A DNA stretch of 64,000 nt from CBDDCA01 sp965218205 (GTDB lineage Bacteria; Spirochaetota; Spirochaetia; WTKD01; G963693115): assembly GCA_965218205.1 (NCBI GenBank), contig OZ244590.1, positions 1,550,001 through 1,614,000 on the forward strand, written 5' to 3'. This document shows, piece by piece, positions 20,004-28,335 of the stretch. A program made the translations under genes and the position numbers. How positions within the stretch are numbered: the stretch's first letter is position 1; each line of letters begins with the position of its first letter. Under the pieces are notes generated by a model. That model saw nothing but the letters and a program-made list of their open reading frames with translations, did not search any database and was not told the DNA's origin.

Positions 20004-20492
20004 ATGAAAATCAATACTATGGTTTCTGACTTGATTTCTGTTATTTCCGATAATATACCTTCTATAATTGCTTTCGTTGCTTCTATTATTGTCAACTACT
20101 TTACTAGTAAAAAGATAAACAAAGATTTACAAAAAAAATCAAACATGAGTACAACAATATATAAAATAGAAACCATTTCAACCAAAATAATCTTTCTCAT
20201 AGAAAATAAGGAATACCCAGTAGAAACACAAGTAACCCAAGAAGTACAAAACTTAAAAAATAATATCAATAATTTAGCTCAAGCCAATAAAAAATACAAA
20301 AAATATGTATCTATACCAAAAAATATTCGTAAAGAATTACGCGACGACCATATGACAAAGTATTTAGAAAATAAATCTGAGAATCTTGCAAAAAACCATA
20401 CCGTTAAGAACATCATCAAAAAAATACAAGATGAACTGAAAAAATTAGATCTTAACTCTATTGATCCCATGAATAAATCAAAAAAAACGTAA
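20004..20492 (+). CDS. Small membrane-anchored coiled-coil protein, unknown
   Basis: 162 residues from ATG 20004, with AAAGGATAC as ribosome site. One transmembrane segment near residues 14-33 (IPSIIAFVASIIVNYF) is followed by a Lys/Asn/Glu-rich helical region likely to form a coiled coil in the cytoplasm. No enzyme motif seen. It forms a two-gene unit with the STAS-like gene upstream. The base composition is more AT-rich than the following nqr genes, which fits an acquired segment. Confidence 0.5.
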   Translation: MKINTMVSDLISVISDNIPSIIAFVASIIVNYFTSKKINKDLQKKSNMSTTIYKIETISTKIIFLIENKEYPVETQVTQEVQNLKNNINNLAQANKKYKKYVSIPKNIRKELRDDHMTKYLENKSENLAKNHTVKNIIKKIQDELKKLDLNSIDPMNKSKKT

Positions 20493-20613
20493 TTCTTCTC
20501 CCTCCAAACAGTATAATAAACATGCCATATGATTATGACATAGTATACTCCATTACATATAGCATTTTTTTCAATTTATTCACTAAATTTATTCATTAAA
20601 AGTAATATCTTTC

Positions 20614-20642
20614 TTGTCAATAAATGCATACTTTGGTATACT
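20614..20642 (+). promoter_or_regulatory. Promoter of the nqr operon
   Basis: TTGTCA (20614-20619) and TATACT (20637-20642), 17-nt spacer, about 50 nt upstream of the nqrB GTG, which has a strong AAGGAGG. The stretch 20493-20610 shows nothing else. Confidence 0.65.
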
Positions 20643-20692
20643 GTATAAAATAATAAGCACATTAGACATATAATGTAAGGAGGTCTCAACAC

Positions 20693-21769
20693 GTGAGTGA
20701 TATTTTTCAAAAACAGATGATTATGCGTAGGGTATGCTACTCATTAATACCTATACTTTTATATTCTGTATTTCTCTATGGGTTTCGCCCAATATATCAA
20801 GTAGCAGTAGCATTTATCATAGGAATACTAACAGAATATTTTTTCGAAAAACAAAGAAATAAAAAAGTAAGTGAAGCAGTCTTAGTAACCTGCTTTCTCT
20901 ATGGACTTTCACTTCCACCAAATCTTCCTATTTGGATGAATGTAGTCGGTATATTTTTTGCAGTGTTCATTGCAAAATGTGTATTTGGAGGCTTTGGAAA
21001 AAATGTATATAATCCTGCCATTACAGGAAGGCTTTTCATTTACTTAGCGTTTCCATCGGCATTAACTACTATGTATTGGCAACAAATTTCGGTAGGAGCA
21101 GGAGGCCTTGCTAATCTCATGGGATCGGTAGACGCAATAAGTTCTGCTACTCCTCTGGTATTATTACAAAACGGGGAAATACCTCCTCTTTGGAATCTTT
21201 TCTTTGGACTTCGATTGGGTTCTATAGGTGAAGGAGCTATTTTCTTACTTATCATTTCTGGCATATATCTTATAAAAACAAAGACAGCTGACTGGCGTCT
21301 TATTCTTTCTACCCTTATTAGTTCTGTATTCTTTTTATCACTTTTCTATGCGTTAGGGCTTATGAGAGGCTTCTCGGATGCACGAACATTTACCGAAGGA
21401 TTTTATGTTGTGTTAGCATATCTTATGTCTGGCTCCATTGTATATGTAGCTATATATATGACTACAGATCCAATATCAGGACCAAACCAGAAAAAATCTA
21501 AGTGGGTATACGGTGCCATCATTGGATTGAGTACGATACTCATTCGCTTATTTGGAGGCTTTCCCGAAGGGGTCAGCTTTGCGGTAATGATAGGAAATAC
21601 CTTTGCTTGTCTTTTAGACGAGGTATTTGCTACAAAAAAAGCAAAAGTACCAGCAAAAAAGCCTGCTGCACAAAAGGTAGCAGCACAAAAAGCCGCTGCT
21701 ACTGCTGTAATTGTAGATACTATTTCAAAAGAAACAGGTAGTGCTACTACATCACATAAAAAAATATAA
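20693..21769 (+). CDS. nqrB: Na+-translocating NADH:quinone reductase subunit B
   Basis: 358 residues, GTG start fixed by AAGGAGG 10 nt upstream. A polytopic membrane protein with the NqrB/RnfD fold: GFGKNVYNPAITGRLF and the covalent FMN site DAISSATPL (Thr of S-S-A-T), plus TDPISGPNQKKSKWVYGAIIG. NqrB carries FMN and riboflavin and forms the sodium path. The last ~45 residues are an unusual Ala/Lys-rich tail (KVPAKKPAAQKVAAQ) absent from typical NqrB. It is first gene of nqrBCDEF; nqrA, normally directly upstream, is missing here. Confidence 0.93.
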   Translation: MSDIFQKQMIMRRVCYSLIPILLYSVFLYGFRPIYQVAVAFIIGILTEYFFEKQRNKKVSEAVLVTCFLYGLSLPPNLPIWMNVVGIFFAVFIAKCVFGGFGKNVYNPAITGRLFIYLAFPSALTTMYWQQISVGAGGLANLMGSVDAISSATPLVLLQNGEIPPLWNLFFGLRLGSIGEGAIFLLIISGIYLIKTKTADWRLILSTLISSVFFLSLFYALGLMRGFSDARTFTEGFYVVLAYLMSGSIVYVAIYMTTDPISGPNQKKSKWVYGAIIGLSTILIRLFGGFPEGVSFAVMIGNTFACLLDEVFATKKAKVPAKKPAAQKVAAQKAAATAVIVDTISKETGSATTSHKKI

Positions 21770-21781
21770 TAAGGAGAAATT

Positions 21782-22381
21782 ATGAAAAATACATTTGCAT
21801 ATACTGTTGTGTTTACTTTTGTTTCTTGCTTTCTTTTCGTTCTCTTTCTTTCGTTTACAAACACAATATTATCTGACAAGATAGCTGCTAATGCACGATT
21901 TGTTCAGGAAAAAGCTATCTTGCTGGCATTAGGGGCAGACGAAGCTGATGTTACTACTCTAGAGCAAGTAGATGCATTGAGCACTAATTTGCAAAAAGTA
22001 GAAAAGAATGGTAATGTTTACTATCAAGGAGATTTTGGAAATAAAGCACTGGCTACCCCTTTTTCAGGACCTGGTCTCTGGGGAACTATTTCGGGGTACA
22101 TTTCATTTAGCGAAGACGGTAATCAAATAGTGGGGTTTCGTGTTACAGAACACAACGAGACTCCTGGTCTTGGTGCTCGTGTTGATGAACCATGGTTCTA
22201 CAAGCAACTACAAGGCGAGACTATACAAAACAACACAATACGTGTTGGAGCGGGAGGAACGGGTGATGCAGATAAAGATAACAGTGTCATTGACGGAATA
22301 TCAGGTGCTACCCGTACAAGCGATGGAGTACAAGTAATCTTAAATAATTATATCACACAATTTAATAAAGACTGGAGGTAA
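21782..22381 (+). CDS. nqrC: Na+-translocating NADH:quinone reductase subunit C
   Basis: 199 residues: one N-terminal membrane helix (about 5-30) and a periplasmic FMN-binding domain. The covalent flavin site is DGISGATRTSDGVQ, with the acceptor Thr in S-G-A-T. The family phrase HNETPGLGARVDEPWF is also present. Shorter than the ~255 residues common in gamma-proteobacteria. AAGGAG precedes the ATG, 12 nt after nqrB. Confidence 0.93.
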   Translation: MKNTFAYTVVFTFVSCFLFVLFLSFTNTILSDKIAANARFVQEKAILLALGADEADVTTLEQVDALSTNLQKVEKNGNVYYQGDFGNKALATPFSGPGLWGTISGYISFSEDGNQIVGFRVTEHNETPGLGARVDEPWFYKQLQGETIQNNTIRVGAGGTGDADKDNSVIDGISGATRTSDGVQVILNNYITQFNKDWR

Positions 22382-22383
22382 TA

Positions 22384-23013
22384 ATGCTTAAAACATTAAA
22401 AGACAATATGTGGGCAAACAATCCCATTTTTATGCAAATATTAGGTATTTGTTCTGCATTAGCAGTAACAAACTTAATGGTAAATACACTTATCATGAGT
22501 GCTGGAGTAATTGCAGTAACAGGACTTAGTAGTTTCACTATATCGGTCATTAAGTCCCTTATTCCACGTAAAGTAAGAATGATTACGCAAGTTATGGTAA
22601 TAGCGTTTTATACTGTAATTGTAGATATTATTCTTAAAGCATATACTCCTGAGATATCAAAGTCTCTTGGACCATATGTAGGACTTATCATCACTAACTG
22701 CATTATTATGGGACGTGCAGAAGCCTATGCCCAATCTAATCCTCCGCTTCCTGCTTTGTGGGATGGAATTACCAGCGGATTAGGATATATGTCCGTACTC
22801 TTTGTGGTATCTATTTTTAGAGAGCTGCTTGGTTTTGGCAGTCTTATGGGAATGCGTGTAATGCCTGAAGGGTTTACTACATGGGCAATTATGGTTTCCC
22901 CTCCTAGTGCATTTTTCTTTTTAGGTATTTTTATTTGGATAGGAAAAGCTATTCAAAATAGAAAGGTAACTCAGACAGTACCAGCAGGCGCAGTTCCTGT
23001 TGGAGCGAAATAA
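22384..23013 (+). CDS. nqrD: Na+-translocating NADH:quinone reductase subunit D
   Basis: 209 residues, six membrane helices, with NPIFMQILGICSALAVTN and the conserved NCIIMGRAEAYA facing the NqrE counterpart. NqrD and NqrE together hold the intramembrane iron-sulfur centre and form the sodium gate. GGAGG precedes the ATG, which is 2 nt after nqrC. Confidence 0.94.
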   Translation: MLKTLKDNMWANNPIFMQILGICSALAVTNLMVNTLIMSAGVIAVTGLSSFTISVIKSLIPRKVRMITQVMVIAFYTVIVDIILKAYTPEISKSLGPYVGLIITNCIIMGRAEAYAQSNPPLPALWDGITSGLGYMSVLFVVSIFRELLGFGSLMGMRVMPEGFTTWAIMVSPPSAFFFLGIFIWIGKAIQNRKVTQTVPAGAVPVGAK

Positions 23014-23023
23014 GGAGAGGTAT

Positions 23024-23620
23024 ATGGCACCAGCAATTGGACCTATTAGTTTATTTTTTGCTTCTGTTTTTACAAGCAATATTCTTCTGTCAAATTTTCT
23101 TGGCATGTGTTCTTTTATTACCATTTCAAAAGATTTTAAGTCCTCGTTGGGCTTAGGACTTGCGGTTACCGTTGTCCTGACTATCACTACTGTTATCAAC
23201 TGGTTTATATACTATTATATTCTTGTTCCATTTGGACTTGAATATCTACGATATATAGTATTCATTCTTGTTATTGCAGCAATAGTACAAATACTAGAAA
23301 TGTTTATTGATCGTGTATCTCAACAGCTTTATATCACACTCGGTATATTTTTACCTCTTATTACTGTTAATTGTTCTATTCTTGGAGCTGCACTTTTTAT
23401 GCAAATACGACAATATAATTTTATTCAAACTCTTATTTTTAGTTTGGGTTCTGGCTTAGGATGGTGGTTAGCCATACTTGCACTAGCGGCTATGCGTAAA
23501 CAAAAAATAGAGAAAGCTCCTATTCCTGAAGGATTGAAAGGAGCAGGCATAGTATTTATTACTATTGGACTTATGGCTATGGCATTCACTGGTTTTTCTG
23601 GTATGCTTGCTGTACAATAA
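23024..23620 (+). CDS. nqrE: Na+-translocating NADH:quinone reductase subunit E
   Basis: 198 residues from the ATG of MAPAIGPISLF, behind GGAGAGG; longer frames overlap nqrD. Six hydrophobic helices with FTSNILLSNFLGMCSF and the inverted-topology counterpart of the NqrD motif, VNCSILGAALF. The two Cys (in GMCSF and VNCSI) are those that bind the intramembrane 2Fe-2S cluster with NqrD. Confidence 0.94.
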   Translation: MAPAIGPISLFFASVFTSNILLSNFLGMCSFITISKDFKSSLGLGLAVTVVLTITTVINWFIYYYILVPFGLEYLRYIVFILVIAAIVQILEMFIDRVSQQLYITLGIFLPLITVNCSILGAALFMQIRQYNFIQTLIFSLGSGLGWWLAILALAAMRKQKIEKAPIPEGLKGAGIVFITIGLMAMAFTGFSGMLAVQ

Positions 23621-23653
23621 ATTATTATACTTCTACAATAAACGGAGGAAACT

Positions 23654-24778
23654 ATGACAGTATATGTATTAGCACCATTGATACTTGGCATTACGAGTGC
23701 TGTATTAGCAGCACTTATTGATATATCTGATAAAGTGCTCAACAATTATGGTGTTTGTAAAATAAACATAAACAGTGGAAAAAAAGAACTGGATGTAAAG
23801 GGAGGGTCTCCTCTCCTTATCACTCTTGCAGAACAAAAAATATTTGTTCCCTCAGCATGTGGCGGAAGAGGTACTTGTGGAGCATGTAAAATTCAAATGC
23901 CTACAAACGAAGATCCTGTTTTGCCTACTGAAATTCCTTTTTTCAACAAAGAAGAGTTAGCAAACAAAACACGTCTTGCATGTCAAGTAAAGGTAAAAAA
24001 GGATCTAGAAATAGAAATACCTGAAGATTTGTTCAATGTTAAAAAATTAGAATCAACAGTAGCAAGTATTGTAGATGTTACCTATGATATTAAAGAAGTG
24101 CGATTACAGATTCCTGAGCCTGTATCATTTAAGCCAGGACAGTACATGCAGTTTGAAACTCCAAAGTATAAACATAACAAAAAAACATATGATTCTACTT
24201 TTAGAGCATATTCGCTTGCTTCAAGTGTAGGGTCTAAAGATGAAGTAGAATTTCTTATTCGACTTGTGCCTGGCGGTATTGTTACCACATATACCCATGA
24301 ATATCTAAAAGAAGGAGCAAAAATAAATACTATAGGTCCTTTTGGTGATTTTTATGTAAGAGATACTGGTAATATTATGATTTGTGTTGCTGGTGGGTCA
24401 GGGATGGCTCCTTTTAGGAGTATTTTTCGTACAATGATGGAAGAAAATACATTTCAAAATAGAGAGATATGGTACTTTTTTGGAGCAAAAGCAACACGTG
24501 ATATGTACTACATGGATTGGCTGTACGATGTAGAAAAGCAATATAAAAACTTTCACTTTGTTCCTGCACTTTCTGAGCCTCTTCCTGAAGATAACTGGAA
24601 AGGGCCTACTGGACTTATTACCGAAGTGCTTGATACGTATCTTAAGGAAAAAATTGATACTAAGGCTACCCGTGAAGGCTATCTTTGTGGGAGTCCTGGC
24701 ATGTTAGATGCGTGCATGGCCGTTATGGGTAAAAACAATATGAAAGAAGAAGAGATTTTCTTCGATAAGTTTGCATAA
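23654..24778 (+). CDS. nqrF: Na+-translocating NADH:quinone reductase subunit F
   Basis: 374 residues: N-terminal membrane helix, plant-type ferredoxin domain with Cys69, Cys75, Cys78 and Cys110 as 2Fe-2S ligands, FAD domain with RAYSLASS (R-x-Y-S), and NADH domain with GGSGMAPFRS and a C-terminal CGSPGM. It takes electrons from NADH into the complex. This ferredoxin-reductase fusion distinguishes NQR from Rnf. About 30 residues shorter than typical NqrF. GGAGG precedes the ATG. Confidence 0.95.
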   Translation: MTVYVLAPLILGITSAVLAALIDISDKVLNNYGVCKININSGKKELDVKGGSPLLITLAEQKIFVPSACGGRGTCGACKIQMPTNEDPVLPTEIPFFNKEELANKTRLACQVKVKKDLEIEIPEDLFNVKKLESTVASIVDVTYDIKEVRLQIPEPVSFKPGQYMQFETPKYKHNKKTYDSTFRAYSLASSVGSKDEVEFLIRLVPGGIVTTYTHEYLKEGAKINTIGPFGDFYVRDTGNIMICVAGGSGMAPFRSIFRTMMEENTFQNREIWYFFGAKATRDMYYMDWLYDVEKQYKNFHFVPALSEPLPEDNWKGPTGLITEVLDTYLKEKIDTKATREGYLCGSPGMLDACMAVMGKNNMKEEEIFFDKFA

Positions 24779-24800
24779 GCAACTTATACACATGTAATAT

Positions 24801-25853
24801 ATGTCAAGTTCATTTGGTACTATTTTTAAGATAAGTACCTTTGGTGAATCACATGGCAAGGCTGTTGGAGTAATTCTTGAAGGAGTTACTCCTGGTCTTG
24901 CACTTAGCGAACAAGATATTCAAAAAGATCTTGATAGAAGAAAGCCTGGTCAATCTGATATTACCACTCCTCGCAAAGAGTCTGATATAGTACATATTGT
25001 ATCGGGGATATTTGAGGGCAAAACTACTGGTACTCCCCTTACCATGATACTATACAATAGTGATAGTAAATCAAGCGATTATAATGCTATAAAAAATCTT
25101 TTTCGTCCTGGTCATGCTGATTATACGTATCTAAAAAAGTATGGCATACGCGACTGGCGTGGCAGTGGGCGTGCAAGTGGAAGAGAGACTGCTGCACGCG
25201 TGGCAGCTGCTACTGTGGCAAAAAAATTGCTTGCAAAACGTGGTGTACATATTACAGGCTATACTCTTGAAGCTGGTGGTATACGCTGTGCTACCATAGA
25301 TACTTCTGTTATTGAGAAAAATCCTATGCGTGCAGCAGATATGCTTGCTGCAGAAAAGATGATGGAGAAAGGCTTACGATTAAAAGAACAGAAGAATAGC
25401 ATGGGAGGGATTATTGAGTGTACTATTACTGGTGCTACTGCTGGGTTAGGAGAGCCTGCTTTTGATAAAATAGAGGCACTTCTTGCACATGCAATGCTTT
25501 CTATTGGAGCAATAAAGGGCTTTGAAATAGGATCGGGCTTTGAGGGAACACGGATGAGTGGAGAAGAACACAATGATACTATGAACACTCAAGGATTTTT
25601 AAGCAATAATGCAGGAGGCACCCTTGGAGGCATATCTACTGGACAGGATATTGTGTTTAGGGTAGCAGTCAAGCCTGTGTCTTCTATAGCGTTGCCTCAA
25701 TCTACTGTGTCAATTACTGGAGAAGAAGCAGAAATATCCACCGAAGGACGACATGATGTGTGTATATGTCCACGTGTAGTGCCTGTAGTAGAGGCTATGG
25801 CAGCCCTTGTATTAGAAGATTTATACAAGAGACATGCTGCTCTTATGTATTAG
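24801..25853 (+). CDS. aroC: Chorismate synthase
   Basis: 350 residues. It contains FGESHGKAVGV, the RPGHADYTY motif and RASGRETAARVAA (flavin/phosphate site), all diagnostic. It converts 5-enolpyruvylshikimate 3-phosphate to chorismate using reduced FMN, the last common step to aromatic amino acids and folate. No Shine-Dalgarno is seen before the ATG, which sits 22 nt after nqrF. It may be read from the nqr transcript or from an AT-rich promoter next to the start. Confidence 0.96.
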   Translation: MSSSFGTIFKISTFGESHGKAVGVILEGVTPGLALSEQDIQKDLDRRKPGQSDITTPRKESDIVHIVSGIFEGKTTGTPLTMILYNSDSKSSDYNAIKNLFRPGHADYTYLKKYGIRDWRGSGRASGRETAARVAAATVAKKLLAKRGVHITGYTLEAGGIRCATIDTSVIEKNPMRAADMLAAEKMMEKGLRLKEQKNSMGGIIECTITGATAGLGEPAFDKIEALLAHAMLSIGAIKGFEIGSGFEGTRMSGEEHNDTMNTQGFLSNNAGGTLGGISTGQDIVFRVAVKPVSSIALPQSTVSITGEEAEISTEGRHDVCICPRVVPVVEAMAALVLEDLYKRHAALMY

Positions 25854-25914
25854 ATTGTTATGAGATACACATTCCTCTTGCTTTCTTAGTTAGGTATTTT
25901 ATAGAGACTATAAA

Positions 25915-25960
25915 TAAAAAAGGAATACACTGTGTATATACACATATGTACTCCTTTTTA
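25915..25960. terminator. Bidirectional terminator between aroC and rubredoxin
   Basis: A-rich arm AAAAAGGAATACA pairs with TGTACTCCTTTTT across a loop that itself contains TGTGTATATACACA. Poly-T follows on both strands, and the flanking genes converge. Confidence 0.75.
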
Positions 25961-25999
25961 TGCTTTGATATAATGTATATATCAGCTGTATATTAGCTA

Positions 26000-26158
26000 T
26001 TATTCCTCTGCAGAGAACTCGTCTTTGCCTGCTCCGCATAAAGGACATACCCAATCTTCTGGTAAATCACTGAACTCTGTTCCTGGTTCAATATCACTAT
26101 CTGGATCGCCTTCTTCAGGATCATAAATATATCCACATACACCACATACATATTTCAT
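26000..26158 (-). CDS. Rubredoxin
   Basis: A 52-residue gene, easily missed by length cutoffs: MKYVCGVCGYIYDPEEGD, an acidic middle, and DWVCPLCGAGKDEF. The two C-x2-C-G pairs bind one Fe. It is a small electron carrier, often for superoxide reductase, rubrerythrin or flavodiiron proteins in anaerobes, none of which is in the window. GGGGGATAA precedes the ATG. It ends close to the aroC terminator. Confidence 0.97.
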   Translation of the reverse strand: MKYVCGVCGYIYDPEEGDPDSDIEPGTEFSDLPEDWVCPLCGAGKDEFSAEE

Positions 26159-26250
26159 ATTGTTATCCCCCTATATATAAAATCAATTCTTTTTATAAGC
26201 ATAGCACATATGTGCTTGTATGTAAAGAACATGTACTACTGCTATTTTTA

Positions 26251-26928
26251 TTATTTTTCCTCTGTCTCTGTTGTGTCTGTATTGACATCATGCACTGTAT
26301 AGGTGTTTATTTTCTCGTGGGTATGCTCGCTATTATTTTTATATAACTGCCTTTCTAACCACCAACGGTTAATGAGTACTACTCCAAATAAAATCAGAAT
26401 AAGTGGGCGTAAAATTTCCCAGAAAAAAGCAAAGCTAAAAGCATTTGTGATAGTAAGAAGGAGCAATATTCCAAACAATATGATAATAATACCGACTACT
26501 AAAAAGCGTATACTGATAGTTTTTTTGCGTACCGATATTCTAAAGTAGGTAGCATACACTATCATAATTACCCCAAGCAGTATTAAGATAATTGAGAACA
26601 TGTTTTTCTGGTTTGTGATATCTTCTAGTATAGAACCTACCCATAACAAAAGCAGTATTTCACCTAAAAAGAAAAATATTTTGTGCAGTTTACATATCCA
26701 AAAACTAATCATAAAATACAATCCAACGATAAGTAATAGATAGTTATTATACTGAGCAATAGCAGGAAACAGAGAAAGGATATACATGTATACCCCTGTG
26801 GCTACAAGCAGTATACCTATAACGACACCCGAACTACTGTGTTGAAATATACTTTTTTGCTTGTCTGAAATAATATCCTGTTTACTTTGCTTTTTATTGG
26901 TGTTTTTAAACGTGTCTTGTGTATTCAT
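26251..26928 (-). CDS. Small polytopic membrane protein, unknown
   Basis: 225 residues: a polar N-terminal 30 residues, then about seven hydrophobic segments arranged as short helix pairs (GVVIGILLVATGVYMYIL, LLLIVGLYFMISFW and so on). The C-terminal tail is charged. The repeated glycine-rich pairs ending in R resemble the LiaF/DUF5668 transmembrane module, but the match is only by pattern. The ATG follows TGCTATACT by exactly 6 nt with no ribosome site, so the mRNA is probably leaderless. Confidence 0.6.
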   Translation of the reverse strand: MNTQDTFKNTNKKQSKQDIISDKQKSIFQHSSSGVVIGILLVATGVYMYILSLFPAIAQYNNYLLLIVGLYFMISFWICKLHKIFFFLGEILLLLWVGSILEDITNQKNMFSIILILLGVIMIVYATYFRISVRKKTISIRFLVVGIIIILFGILLLLTITNAFSFAFFWEILRPLILILFGVVLINRWWLERQLYKNNSEHTHEKINTYTVHDVNTDTTETEEK

Positions 26929-27007
26929 ACTATAAGTATAGCATACTTCATCATTTTCAATGTATAGATGCTTTCTGCAGTTGTATTATCTACAATAATT
27001 TGTTCTT

Positions 27008-28240
27008 TTATTCTGCTTGTTTTGTTATTCTGTATATGCTTCCATTGTTTTGGTCGGTGATAAAATATATATCATCATTATGCATTTTGATTGAACGGAT
27101 ACGCCCATATTTTTTGTCAAGTAACTGTTCTATTTCTTGTACTTTTGTTCCACTGTCATCAAGCCTTATACGATATATTTGCTGAAATTTTAGTGCTGTT
27201 GCAAATAGATTACCGTTCCATTGTTCAAACTGTGTTCCATAATAGGCACTCAAGCCTGAAAGTGCTGGTGATATATCCCAATAGTATAATGGATCTTCCA
27301 TTCCTTCTTTGCTTGTTCCTTCCCCTACTTGTCTTCCTGTGCTGTATTCTTTTCCGTACGATACAACAGGCCAGCCATAATTTTTAGGTGCTGTGCTGTC
27401 TATGCTGATATAATTAAACTCATCCCCTCCTTTTGGGCCGTGTTCTGTTTCATAGAGTTGCTTGCGTACACTATCGTAATACAGTCCTTGCGGATTACGA
27501 TGCCCATAGCTTATACTACGACTTCCTGAGCCATCAAGGGCTATTGCTTGTATTGTTCCATGATCGCTTAAGAGTGACTGCGATTCATATCGCTGGCCTC
27601 TGTCTCCTAGTCCAAGAAACAATACTTCCTTTCCTGTATCATCAAAACCTATTGTCAACATGCCTCCAAAATGTATGGCTGACCGTACTTTTTTGTTCAT
27701 CTCATATATGACTGTCACTTGCTGTGCTGCTACTGTAGCATAGGTATTGTTAAATATCTGTTCTTCATCAAGACGAAACGATAGTACTGCTGTGGCATTG
27801 GCATACGCATTGCCTTTTGCGTAGCTTGCATACACTGTACCGTCTGCTGATTGTACTAGATCAAACCATCCTCCTTGTCCTTTCTGATATATGTCTTGTG
27901 GTAGCTGAGTAATGCATTTTATTGTATTTCCTACTATCACCCACAATCCTCCGTTTCGTTCACTTATAATGATAGGATCTTGCTGCTGAGTATGTGCTGT
28001 ATACCATGCTATGCCCCATGGATGCACAAAGCCTGTGTATAGTGCTTCTATAATAAGATTGTACTGTTTCGTACGCTGTACTGTTGTATTCTTATTCTTA
28101 TTCTTATTCTTTGCGGCTGCTACTGTGGTGATTGTAGTGTTATGTTTGGCATTTTCAGTACACTCCCTTGCGTGCAACAAGGATGGGCTAAGCACAGTGA
28201 GACATACATATACTGACATACACAGATACAAGAATTTCAT
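27008..28240 (-). CDS. PQQ-dependent sugar dehydrogenase (glucose/sorbosone dehydrogenase family), exported
   Basis: 410 residues with a signal peptide (cleavage near SLLHA-RE). The beta-propeller family phrases are HPWGIAW, GQGGWFDLV, HFGGMLTIGFD, GLGDRGQRYESQ, YGHRNPQGL and ETEHGPKGGDEFNYI. In the family these residues bind PQQ and Ca2+ and place the catalytic His in the HFGG region. It would oxidise an unidentified sugar in the periplasm. No PQQ synthesis genes are in view. A Lys-Asn run near residue 45 is encoded by a 6-bp tandem repeat. TATAAT lies 4 nt before the ATG (probably leaderless). Confidence 0.88.
   Translation of the reverse strand: MKFLYLCMSVYVCLTVLSPSLLHARECTENAKHNTTITTVAAAKNKNKNKNTTVQRTKQYNLIIEALYTGFVHPWGIAWYTAHTQQQDPIIISERNGGLWVIVGNTIKCITQLPQDIYQKGQGGWFDLVQSADGTVYASYAKGNAYANATAVLSFRLDEEQIFNNTYATVAAQQVTVIYEMNKKVRSAIHFGGMLTIGFDDTGKEVLFLGLGDRGQRYESQSLLSDHGTIQAIALDGSGSRSISYGHRNPQGLYYDSVRKQLYETEHGPKGGDEFNYISIDSTAPKNYGWPVVSYGKEYSTGRQVGEGTSKEGMEDPLYYWDISPALSGLSAYYGTQFEQWNGNLFATALKFQQIYRIRLDDSGTKVQEIEQLLDKKYGRIRSIKMHNDDIYFITDQNNGSIYRITKQAE
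28088..28111 (-). repeat. Hexanucleotide tandem repeat in the sugar dehydrogenase gene
   Basis: Four exact copies of ATTCTT (plus strand), encoding (Lys-Asn)4 just after the signal peptide. Changes in copy number would keep the frame, so it could vary a linker length but not switch the gene. Confidence 0.8.
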
Positions 28241-28335
28241 GGCTATTATACTACTGCTTGTATAAGCATTATATCACAATGCGTGCTATTGTATGGAGAG
28301 CTATTGTACTTCTGTTTTCTGCAAGAGTAGTGATG

